A DNA stretch of 48,266 bases, from assembly GCA_017481595.1 (NCBI GenBank), contig JAFUOY010000031.1, positions 1-48,266 on the forward strand, read 5' to 3'. Each line of letters opens with the position of its first letter. Within the stretch, counting starts at the first letter, position 1. Below are positions 41,476-48,266 of the stretch, in pieces. This DNA comes from Clostridia bacterium. GTDB lineage: Bacteria; Bacillota; Clostridia; Oscillospirales; CAG-272. The position numbers were made by a program, and so were the translations under genes. A model generated the notes under the pieces. That model was not told the origin of the DNA and did no database searches. It saw nothing but the letters and a program-made list of their open reading frames with translations.

Positions 41476-42237
41476 TTGAATTTCATAAATGACCTTGTTA
41501 AGATACAAGCCCTCGGGCGGTGCGGTCTTACCCGCGTTCTTTCTGTCGTGTAAGGAAATTATCCGAGGTATGGAATCTGGATCTTTTTTTCCAAGCCCTA
41601 TTTCGATAAGAGTACCCACCATAATACGCACCATATTGTACAAAAAGCCGTCTGCGGACACTCTGTACTCTATTATGTCGCCTTTTTTGGTTATTTCGCT
41701 TTCAAAAACGGTACGGGTCGCATCCTTTATCTTTGATCCGCTTGCCATAAAAGAGGAAAAATCGTAGGTGCCGATAAAATCCCTTGCCGCCTTTTCCATT
41801 TTTTCAACGGAAATTACCTCTGCTCCTTTGCCAAGCTCCATTACCTTTCCGCAAAGGAAGGGGTCTCTTATTTCTCCCGTTCTTATGCGGTACACGTATT
41901 CCTTTCTTACAACGTCGTATCTTGGGTGAAAGGAATCGGGCACCTCTTTTGCGGAAAGGACGCATATATCCTTCGGTAAAGCGGTATTCAAAGCAATCGG
42001 TATCCTTTCGACAGGCACGGTTATTACGTCGTTTTCAGACACAGGGTCCACGGTCAAGCAGTATCCAAGGGCGTGTACCCCGCTATCGGTACGGCTGCAG
42101 CCCGTTACGTTGCAATCAAAGCCAAATGTCTTTTTTACCGCCCTGTTCAGCATCAGGGCAACCGTTGGCTTGTCCTCCTGGAGCTGATAGCCGAAATAAT
42201 TTGTCCCTACGTAGGATATAGTCAGAAGTATCTTCAT
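41473..42237 (-). CDS. truA: tRNA pseudouridine synthase A
   Basis: 254 residues. It converts uridines 38-40 of many tRNAs to pseudouridine. The catalytic Asp51 lies in GCSRTDSGVHALG; further family blocks are HPRYDVVRKEYVYRI and the C-terminal FLYNMVRIMVGTL. The length is typical. AAGGAG precedes the ATG. It is the last gene of the ruvC operon, 10 bases after ecfT; ecfA1-ecfA2-ecfT-truA is a common order in Bacillota. Confidence 0.96.
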   Translation of the reverse strand: MKILLTISYVGTNYFGYQLQEDKPTVALMLNRAVKKTFGFDCNVTGCSRTDSGVHALGYCLTVDPVSENDVITVPVERIPIALNTALPKDICVLSAKEVPDSFHPRYDVVRKEYVYRIRTGEIRDPFLCGKVMELGKGAEVISVEKMEKAARDFIGTYDFSSFMASGSKIKDATRTVFESEITKKGDIIEYRVSADGFLYNMVRIMVGTLIEIGLGKKDPDSIPRIISLHDRKNAGKTAPPEGLYLNKVIYEIQ

Positions 42238-42247
42238 ATTTTTCTCC

Positions 42248-43090
42248 TTAAAGAAGCTTATATCCGTTTGCGTAAATGTTAATAAGAATTACACCTGCAA
42301 GCATTGTAAGGCTCAAAAATATAAACACGTAGTCCCTGATTTTCATCTTAAGGACATTCATTCTCGTTCTTCCGTTACCGCCGTGATAGCATCTGCACTC
42401 CATAGCGGTAGCAAGCTCCTCCGCTCTTCTGAAGGAGGACACGAACAAGGGGATTATGATAGGAATAAGAGCCTTGGCGCGCTTTATAAGACCGCCTGTG
42501 GAAAAGTCCGCTCCTCTTGCCTTCTGGGCGTTCATAATCTTTATCGTTTCATCAATAAGAGTAGGAATAAAGCGAAGGGCAATAGTCATCATCATTGCAA
42601 ATTCATGAACAGGGACCTTTATTTTCTTTAAGGGAGCAAGTCCTCTTTCGAGTCCGTCCGTCAGCTCTATGGGCGTTGTGGCGTAGGAAAAATAAACGCT
42701 TGTACCCATAAGCAAAATAATGATACGAAGCGCCAAAAGCGCCGCATTTATCAAGCCTTCCTTATAAATATTTACAGTCCAGAAGTCCTTTATTATCTCC
42801 TTTGTAAAAAGAAGCTCCTCTCCTCTGGTGAGGAAGATATTAAGAACAGATGTAAACAAAATGATGATAACAAGTGGCTTTAAGCCCTTAAGCACCAATC
42901 GTATTGGTACGCGGCTGATAAGCACGGACGCGATCACCACAAGGGCGAGAAAGGCGAAGGCGTATACATCCTTTGCCACAAAAATGCTTACTATAAAGGT
43001 AAGAACGAACAAAAGCTTAGCGCGGGGGTCAAGCCTGTGAATTACGGAGCCCGTTCCGTAATACTGACCTATTGTTACGTCAAGAGCCAT
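42248..43090 (-). CDS. ecfT: ECF transporter transmembrane component EcfT
   Basis: 280 residues with five or six membrane helices. It couples the two ATPases EcfA1/A2 to exchangeable substrate-binding S components for vitamin or metal uptake. The two coupling-helix motifs are AQKARGADF and AMECRCYHG (each with the Ala-Arg-Gly-type signature, the second altered to CRCYHG as is common). YGTGSVIHRLDPRAKLL opens the protein in the usual way. Its start codon overlaps the ecfA2 stop by one base. No S component is in the window, so this is a shared group II module. Confidence 0.95.
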   Translation of the reverse strand: MALDVTIGQYYGTGSVIHRLDPRAKLLFVLTFIVSIFVAKDVYAFAFLALVVIASVLISRVPIRLVLKGLKPLVIIILFTSVLNIFLTRGEELLFTKEIIKDFWTVNIYKEGLINAALLALRIIILLMGTSVYFSYATTPIELTDGLERGLAPLKKIKVPVHEFAMMMTIALRFIPTLIDETIKIMNAQKARGADFSTGGLIKRAKALIPIIIPLFVSSFRRAEELATAMECRCYHGGNGRTRMNVLKMKIRDYVFIFLSLTMLAGVILINIYANGYKLL

Positions 43091-43950
43091 TACTCATCCC
43101 TCCCTTCCAGAAGCCGGGAAATTGCGTCCACGGCGCCGTTTACGGTGTAGATATACTTTGAAATATCTGCTCCCTGCTTACGGATAGCCTTGACAACGCC
43201 GTATATTTCAGGCACGTCAAGTCCTGCAGAGCGAAGAAGCTCGCCCTCGGAAAAGACCTCCTTACAATCTCCGTGAAGCAAAAGCTTGCCGTGGGATAAC
43301 ACGAAAAGCTCATCACAGTATTTCGCCATATCCTCCATGCTGTGGCTGACGATCACTACTGCGGTGCCGCTTTCCTTCTGATATTTACAAATACCGCCAA
43401 GAATTTCACGTCTTCCTCTTGGGTCAAGTCCTGCCGCAGGCTCGTCAAGAACAAGTACGGCGGGCTTCATTGCCATTATACCCGCAAGGGCAACGCGGCG
43501 CTTCTGTCCACCCGAAAGATCGAAGGGCGATTTTGCAAGAGCTTCTCCGTCAAGGCCGCAAAAAGCCGCAGACGTGGTTACTCTTTCCTTTACCTCATCC
43601 TCGGAAAGTCCCATATTTTTAGGTCCGTAGGCAATATCCTCCCATACGGTATCGGCAAAAAGCTGATATTCGGGGTACTGCATAACCATACCAACCTTAT
43701 AACGTATCTTGCTTATTTCCTTGGGCTTTTCCCATATATCCTTACCGTCGACAAAAACCTTACCGCTATCGGGCTTTACAAGACCGTTGAACATCTGAAT
43801 AAGAGTGGATTTACCCGACCCTGTGTGTCCTATTATACCCGTAACGCAGTTTTCCTTTATAGAAAGATTTATATCCTCAAGGGCGTGTACCTCGTAAGGA
43901 GTTTTCTTGCCGTATACAAAATTTACGTTTTTAACTTCAATTGCCGACAT
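43090..43950 (-). CDS. ecfA2: ECF transporter ATPase EcfA2
   Basis: 286 residues. Walker [11 protein letters not shown]-loop [13 protein letters not shown], signature DLSGGQKRR, Walker [14 protein letters not shown] and switch His in IVSHSMED. The YPEYQLF block is typical for the A2 subunit. It pairs with EcfA1 as a heterodimer under EcfT. Its start lies 14 bases inside the end of ecfA1. Confidence 0.95.
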   Translation of the reverse strand: MSAIEVKNVNFVYGKKTPYEVHALEDINLSIKENCVTGIIGHTGSGKSTLIQMFNGLVKPDSGKVFVDGKDIWEKPKEISKIRYKVGMVMQYPEYQLFADTVWEDIAYGPKNMGLSEDEVKERVTTSAAFCGLDGEALAKSPFDLSGGQKRRVALAGIMAMKPAVLVLDEPAAGLDPRGRREILGGICKYQKESGTAVVIVSHSMEDMAKYCDELFVLSHGKLLLHGDCKEVFSEGELLRSAGLDVPEIYGVVKAIRKQGADISKYIYTVNGAVDAISRLLEGRDE

Positions 43951-44821
43951 TTTCTCCCCTTACCTCCTTGATCTTTTCGGTAACGAGACGCGCACAGGTG
44001 TCAAAATCGTACACACCCAGCGGGATTTCCCATCCGAATTTCTTATTGAGCTTGAAAATAAGCTCCGTTGTCTGAGGCACCTCAAGTCCAGCCTCCCAAA
44101 GTCTTTCCACGTTGCAGAATACGTCCTTGGGATCACCCTGTTCGTATATTTCACCGCTTTTCATAACAATTACTCTGTCTGCAAGCACCGCTTCATTCAT
44201 ATAATGAGTTATCAAAATAACGGTCATACCCTCCTTATTAAGACGGCGGATGGTATTCATTACCTCCTTGCGTCCCATAGGGTCAAGCATAGCTGTGGAT
44301 TCATCAAAAATAATGCATTTCGGCTTCATTGCGATAACTCCCGCAATGGCAACTCTCTGCTTCTGACCTCCCGACAGCTTGTGCGGGGCGTGGCGCGCGT
44401 ACTCACGCATACCGACTATGTCAAGAGCCTCGTCCACTCTTTTTCTTATTTCCTGTGAGGGAACGCCCAAATTCTCAGGGCCGAAGGCAACGTCCTCCTC
44501 AACAATGGTAGCAACGATCTGGTTATCGGGATTCTGGAACACCATACCGATCTTTTTACGCACCTCAAATACGTCCTCGTCGGTAAGCTCTCTGCCCGTT
44601 ATTTTGTTGCCCTCTACGTAGATATCTCCAGAATTGGGAGCAAGTATCATATTCATAAGCTTAGCGGTAGTGGACTTGCCCGAGCCGTTATGACCGAGAA
44701 TGGCAACGAATTCTCCCTCCTTTATTTCAAGAGAAAGATCGTGCACCGCAAACATACCGGGCTCCGCATCGTTGCCCGTATAGGTGTAGCATACGTTTTC
44801 AAATTTTATCAAAGGTTCCAT
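43937..44821 (-). CDS. ecfA1: ECF transporter ATPase EcfA1
   Basis: 294 residues. Walker [11 protein letters not shown]-loop [13 protein letters not shown], signature [10 protein letters not shown], Walker [14 protein letters not shown] and switch His in [17 protein letters not shown] and DESTAMLDP mark the A1 subunit. It starts one base after the stop codon of the rRNA methyltransferase gene and overlaps ecfA2 by 14 bases, so the whole module is translated in a coupled way. Confidence 0.95.
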   Translation of the reverse strand: MEPLIKFENVCYTYTGNDAEPGMFAVHDLSLEIKEGEFVAILGHNGSGKSTTAKLMNMILAPNSGDIYVEGNKITGRELTDEDVFEVRKKIGMVFQNPDNQIVATIVEEDVAFGPENLGVPSQEIRKRVDEALDIVGMREYARHAPHKLSGGQKQRVAIAGVIAMKPKCIIFDESTAMLDPMGRKEVMNTIRRLNKEGMTVILITHYMNEAVLADRVIVMKSGEIYEQGDPKDVFCNVERLWEAGLEVPQTTELIFKLNKKFGWEIPLGVYDFDTCARLVTEKIKEVRGENVGN

Positions 44822-44822
44822 A

Positions 44823-45704
44823 TTATTCCTTACTTTCCTTTACCCATCTTGCGCTTGCGCCGCAGGGTAAATAGCTTCCCGTCTGGGTTACAGGTAACGC
44901 AAGCTCCGCAGTTTCAGACACTCCCCCGTGCTTTTTTACTATTTCCACGTCAAGAACGTAGCCCATTGTAAGGGCGCTGAGTCCCGTAGTATAGGAGTTT
45001 ATAAGCATAAAGAGGGGATCGTCGGACAACACCCTTTCGCAAAGGGAAACAAAGTCGCATACCGCGTCCTCAAGCTTCCATACCTCGCCTCCGGGTCCTC
45101 TGCCGTATGAGGGAGGATCCATTATGATGGCATCGTACTTATTGCCGCGTCTTATTTCTCTTTCAACGAACTTGCGGCAGTCGTCAACTATATATCGAAC
45201 GGGCGCGTCACCAAGTCCGCTTAAAGCAAGATTTTCCTTAGCGCAAGCAACCATTCCCTTGGAGGCGTCAACGTGTACCACAGAGGCGCCTGCCTTTGCG
45301 GCAGCCGCAGTAGCTCCGCCCGTGTATGCAAAAAGATTAAGCACCTTTACGCTCTTTCCCTTCGCTACTCTTTCCTTGATAAGACGTGAGAACCAGTCCC
45401 AGTTTGCAGCCTGCTCGGGGAATAAGCCCGTGTGCTTGAATCCCATAGGCTTAAGCATAATGGTAAGCTCTCCGTAATTTATAGTCCATTTTTCGGGCAC
45501 GTCATTCTTTACCCAAGCACCACCGCCCGAATTTGAACGGCGGTATATACCGTGGGCTCTCTGCCAGAGCTTATGCTCTCTTTTTCCCTTCCAGATGACC
45601 TGTGGGTCGGGACGGATGAGAATATATTCTCCCCATCTTTCAAGTCGTTCTCCGTCGGAGGTGTCAAGAAGCTCGTAATCTATCCATTTATCTGCTGCGT
45701 ACAT
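44823..45704 (-). CDS. Class I SAM-dependent rRNA methyltransferase (RlmI/RlmK-like)
   Basis: 293 residues, Rossmann-fold methyltransferase of the Methyltrans_SAM family. SAM-binding [19 protein letters not shown], acidic ribose contact [16 protein letters not shown] and the catalytic-loop segment [19 protein letters not shown] are visible. It lacks the N-terminal PUA domain of RlmI, so it is the short form common in Bacillota. Probable target is 23S rRNA; position and base are not readable. AGAGGAAA precedes the ATG. It lies 11 bases after ruvC and directly before ecfA1. Confidence 0.88.
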   Translation of the reverse strand: MYAADKWIDYELLDTSDGERLERWGEYILIRPDPQVIWKGKREHKLWQRAHGIYRRSNSGGGAWVKNDVPEKWTINYGELTIMLKPMGFKHTGLFPEQAANWDWFSRLIKERVAKGKSVKVLNLFAYTGGATAAAAKAGASVVHVDASKGMVACAKENLALSGLGDAPVRYIVDDCRKFVEREIRRGNKYDAIIMDPPSYGRGPGGEVWKLEDAVCDFVSLCERVLSDDPLFMLINSYTTGLSALTMGYVLDVEIVKKHGGVSETAELALPVTQTGSYLPCGASARWVKESKE

Positions 45705-45715
45705 AATATTTCCTC

Positions 45716-46213
45716 TTACATTTTATAGAATTTTCCAAGTGGGCTTTCCCCTGCGTGGCCGTGACAGATCGCAATGGCAAGGGCGTCTGCCGTATCGTCG
45801 GGCTTAGGGGGCTTCTGAAGCTTTAAGATAGAGGTTACCATTGCGATAACCTGGTTTTTCTCAGCCCGTCCGTATCCGACCACCGCCTGCTTTACCTGAA
45901 GGGGTGTGTATTCAAATATTTTGAGTCCCCTTTTATGGGCGGCAAGAAGAATAGTCCCTCTCGCCTCGGCAACGGTGATACCCGTTTTCTGGTTGGTATT
46001 CCAAAAAAGCTCCTCAACCGCCATTACCTCGGGCTTATATTTGTCAATAATGATATTCATAGAGTCAAATATCTGGTTTATTCTTTCCTCAACGGGAATT
46101 TTTGCCTCCGTCCTGATAGAGCCGTAGCCAAGCACGTGGAATTTACCCCGCACGCACTCAAGTACTCCCCATCCGACAATGGCAAGACCCGGGTCAATAC
46201 CTAATATTACCAT
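45716..46213 (-). CDS. ruvC: Crossover junction endodeoxyribonuclease RuvC
   Basis: 165 residues from the ATG at 46213, with GGAGG 5 bases upstream; the open frame extends to a TTG inside that site. It resolves Holliday junctions. The four acidic catalytic residues are visible: Asp7 (GIDPG), Glu67 (AVEELFW), and Asp140 and Asp143 (PDDTADALAIAICH). It is the first gene of a six-gene operon; ruvA and ruvB are not next to it. Confidence 0.97.
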   Translation of the reverse strand: MVILGIDPGLAIVGWGVLECVRGKFHVLGYGSIRTEAKIPVEERINQIFDSMNIIIDKYKPEVMAVEELFWNTNQKTGITVAEARGTILLAAHKRGLKIFEYTPLQVKQAVVGYGRAEKNQVIAMVTSILKLQKPPKPDDTADALAIAICHGHAGESPLGKFYKM

Positions 46214-46243
46214 TTCGCCCTCCAAAAAAGTTCATACATAGAT

Positions 46244-46272
46244 ATTTTACCATATTTTTCTCTCCGTGTCAA
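46244..46272 (-). promoter_or_regulatory. Promoter of the ruvC operon
   Basis: Minus strand: TTGACA (46272-46267), 17 bases ending in TATGG, TAAAAT (46249-46244). Confidence 0.75.
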
Positions 46273-46316
46273 ATATATTTATTAGGAATATATTTAAAAA
46301 ATACGCGTATTTATTG

Positions 46317-46345
46317 TTGATTTTTGTGCATATTTATGGTAAAAT
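46317..46345 (+). promoter_or_regulatory. Promoter of the DUF951-YfhO operon
   Basis: TTGATT (46317-46322), 17 bases ending in TATGG, TAAAAT (46340-46345). Divergent from the ruvC promoter, with almost the same -10 block. Confidence 0.7.
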
Positions 46346-46384
46346 GGTATCTGTAGATCTATTTAATTCCATCGGAGGTATATT

Positions 46385-46591
46385 ATGCCGAATATTCCTG
46401 TTATAAATATTGGCGATATTCTGGAGCTGAAAAAGCCCCATCCCTGCGGCAGTAAGACCTTTACCGTGTCCCGTGTGGGCTCGGATATAAAGCTTACCTG
46501 TACGGGCTGCGGCCGCGCTCTTATGCTTGATAGAATAAAAGTAGAAAAAATGATCAAAAAAATAATTCACGCGGAGAAAAATGATGAGTAA
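46385..46591 (+). CDS. DUF951 domain protein
   Basis: 68 residues matching DUF951 throughout: VGDILELKKPHPCGS-type N-terminus (here INIGDILELKKPHPCGSK), then FTVSRVGSDIKLTCTGCGRALMLDR. One Cys plus a CTGC pair may bind zinc; the family resembles small OB- or S1-like folds linked to translation, function unproven. GGAGGT precedes the ATG. It overlaps the following membrane protein gene by 11 bases. Confidence 0.93.
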   Translation: MPNIPVINIGDILELKKPHPCGSKTFTVSRVGSDIKLTCTGCGRALMLDRIKVEKMIKKIIHAEKNDE

Positions 46592-48266
46592 TCCAAATTT
46601 CACAGAAAAACCAAAATCCTTTAAGCAAAAGATGTCGGAAAGACTGAGCGCCTTTGCCGACAGGATCAACACCCCCTTCGTACAAAGGGTAGGAAACAAG
46701 CTTATTTCAAAAAAGCATCTTGCTCCTTCCTTTTTCTTCCCCGTTCTTATCCTTATGATCGTGTACGCGGCTCTCGGCTTCTGGCCCGTCGGTGACAGAT
46801 GCTGGCTCACTCTTGACGCAGGACATCAGTACATCTATTATTTTGAACAGATACGCGACGTTTTGTATGGTGAGGCTTCACTTATTTATACCTTTGAAAG
46901 AACCCTTGGCGGTGAGTTTTTAGGCTATTACGCTTACTACCTTGCTTCCCCTCTTTCCTGGTTGGTCGCTCTCTTTCCCGAGCAGTATATCGTTGAGGCG
47001 GTAACCTTTATACTTATACTGAAAACGGGTCTTAGCGGTCTTTTCTTCGGATATTACATTGAGAAAACGCGCAAGACCACCGATATGTACGGTATTACAA
47101 TGTTCTCCACAATGTACGCCCTTTGCGCTTACGCTATGGCGTATCAGTCAAACACAATGTGGATGGACGCTCTTATGTTCTTACCTCTTGTTTCCCTCGG
47201 TATTGAGCGCATGGTAACAGACGGCAAGTACAAGCTCTTTATTATAACCTTTGCTCTTACCATCTGGAGCAACTACTATATCGGTTATATGTGCTGCTTC
47301 TACGTGCTTCTTTACTTTATCTGCTTCCTCTGCGCCCATAAGACCAGCGACATAAACAACTTAGGCGAGAGCAAGCACGTATTAAAGAGCTTTGTAAGAA
47401 TGGGTGTTTCCACCGTTATCACCCTTATGATGGTATCGGCAATAATCCTTTCCGCTTACTATTCACTCACCTTTGGTAAGAGTGATTTCCAGACAAGTAA
47501 TTTCGATCCCAAATTAAGATTTGATTTCCTTGATCTTTTTGCAAAATTCTTCCTTGGCGGATACGACACGGTTCGTCCCGACGGATTACCCAATATGTAC
47601 TCGGGTATGCTTATGCTATTTATGCTTCCCTTGTACTTTATTTCCAAAAAGGTGGAGCCAAGACACAAGATCGCCTACGGCGTGCTTTGCGCTATATTCA
47701 TAACGAGCTTCTCCATAAACACGGTAGACCTTGTATGGCACGGCTTCCAGATGCCCGTATGGCTCAATTACCGTTACAGCTTTATGCTTACCTTTATCCT
47801 TCTTACCCTTGCGTACAGAGGATATGAAAATATAAAGGAAACAGACAGCAAGTTTATTTTCCAGACGGGCGTATTCCTTATTTTTGCCCTTATGGTAATA
47901 CAGAAGGTGGTAGAGCTTTCAAATTACAAGCCCGGCGGAGTAAAGGACCCCGGCATACGTGATTACGAATTTATCTGGGCGTCTATAATTGCCATAGCAA
48001 TATATGTGGTGGTGCTTTATTTCGTAAAGCATTCAACATCTGCAAAAAAGACGGCTGCAACCGCTTTGCTATTTGTTGTACTCCTTGAAGCGGGCGTTGG
48101 CGCAGGTATAAACTGGGGCCGCGAGGTTTACGAGGTAGGCTACGGCTACAGAAACGATTACGTAAACTTCCTCGATAAGTATCAGCCCACAATTGACGAA
48201 ATAAAGGCAAAGGATCCCTCCTTCTACAGAATGGAAAAGAATCCCTTCAGAAGAAATAACGAAAAC
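46581..48266 (+). CDS. YfhO-family polytopic membrane protein (partial, 3' end beyond window)
   Basis: The frame is open for 562 codons to the last base, so the gene is cut by the window edge. The start is the ATG at 46581 (or the next codon), with GGAG shortly before it. A basic cytoplasmic N-terminus (about 55 residues) precedes many membrane helices. YfhO features: LDAGHQYIYYFEQIRDVLYG, ERTLGGEFLGYYAYYLASPL, the loop GGYDTVRPDGLPNMYSGMLML and HGFQMPVWLNYRYSF. The family belongs to the GT-C glycosyltransferase-like membrane proteins; B. subtilis YfhO and L. monocytogenes GtcA-linked homologues glycosylate lipoteichoic acid. The acceptor here is unknown. Confidence 0.9.
   Translation, partial: MMSNPNFTEKPKSFKQKMSERLSAFADRINTPFVQRVGNKLISKKHLAPSFFFPVLILMIVYAALGFWPVGDRCWLTLDAGHQYIYYFEQIRDVLYGEASLIYTFERTLGGEFLGYYAYYLASPLSWLVALFPEQYIVEAVTFILILKTGLSGLFFGYYIEKTRKTTDMYGITMFSTMYALCAYAMAYQSNTMWMDALMFLPLVSLGIERMVTDGKYKLFIITFALTIWSNYYIGYMCCFYVLLYFICFLCAHKTSDINNLGESKHVLKSFVRMGVSTVITLMMVSAIILSAYYSLTFGKSDFQTSNFDPKLRFDFLDLFAKFFLGGYDTVRPDGLPNMYSGMLMLFMLPLYFISKKVEPRHKIAYGVLCAIFITSFSINTVDLVWHGFQMPVWLNYRYSFMLTFILLTLAYRGYENIKETDSKFIFQTGVFLIFALMVIQKVVELSNYKPGGVKDPGIRDYEFIWASIIAIAIYVVVLYFVKHSTSAKKTAATALLFVVLLEAGVGAGINWGREVYEVGYGYRNDYVNFLDKYQPTIDEIKAKDPSFYRMEKNPFRRNNEN

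Overview
The window looks like a chromosomal segment of a spore-forming, low-to-moderate GC Bacillota (class Clostridia, probably a gut-type, plant-glycan-degrading relative of the Oscillospirales or Christensenellales; this placement is inference). Support comes from an alpha/beta-type small acid-soluble spore protein, a SpoIIQ-like M23 peptidase, HPr kinase/phosphorylase, Mini-ribonuclease 3, a PcrA-type helicase, a ClpE-like ATPase, an ECF transporter energising module, DUF951, and strong Shine-Dalgarno sites with Gram-positive extended -10 promoters throughout. Gene order is ordinary core genome with glycan-use genes interspersed. I see no prophage, no transposase and no CRISPR array.

Layout. 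1-350: a minus-strand rRNA-type promoter and leader running off the left edge, divergent from a three-gene plus operon (GH63/MGH1-like glycosidase, a four-helix coiled-coil membrane protein, a small unknown protein; to 3826). 3827-4635: terminator, possible decayed coding sequence, the SASP gene, and a 189-bp structured repeat. 4636-9172 (minus): GH2 glycosidase, pcrA, mrnC. 9335: tRNA-Leu(CAA), terminator and a hairpin array. 9795-13516: heterodimeric ABC exporter. 13548-13736: inverted second copy of the 189-bp repeat. 13777-14244 (minus): unknown protein behind an operator-like palindrome. 14453-16998: fumarase plus malic enzyme (fumarate to malate to pyruvate). 17309-18571: membrane-anchored XRE regulator. 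18654-22640 (minus): CDF metal exporter and a secreted CotH-kinase protein with a cysteine-rich repeat tail.

22806-23456: SpoIIQ-like peptidase, then a five-hairpin array. 23644-26300 (minus): sugar isomerase-like TIM barrel, Gfo/Idh/MocA oxidoreductase, YfcE-type phosphodiesterase. 26409-27485: a compact three-gene module of unknown function. 27546-28388 (minus): unknown protein with a possible degenerate kinase-like fold, divergent from hprK (28473-29414). 29482-33360 (minus): GH36 alpha-galactosidase and a lipoprotein sugar-binding protein. 33773-38115 (minus): proS and a large secreted discoidin-like protein. 38254-41304 (minus): cvpA then clpE-like. 41473-46213 (minus): ruvC, rRNA methyltransferase, ecfA1, ecfA2, ecfT, truA as one tight operon. 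46385-48266 (plus): DUF951 gene and a YfhO-family membrane protein cut by the right edge.

Sugar-active enzymes (GH63-like, GH2, GH36), the solute-binding lipoprotein, the isomerase/oxidoreductase pair and HprK fit a saccharolytic life under carbon catabolite control. The least explained structures are the two inverted 189-bp repeats whose hairpins are conserved while their sequence changes, two arrays of unrelated hairpins joined by near-constant linkers (ATATCAC and ATATCATC), and the three-gene module at 26.4-27.5 kb.
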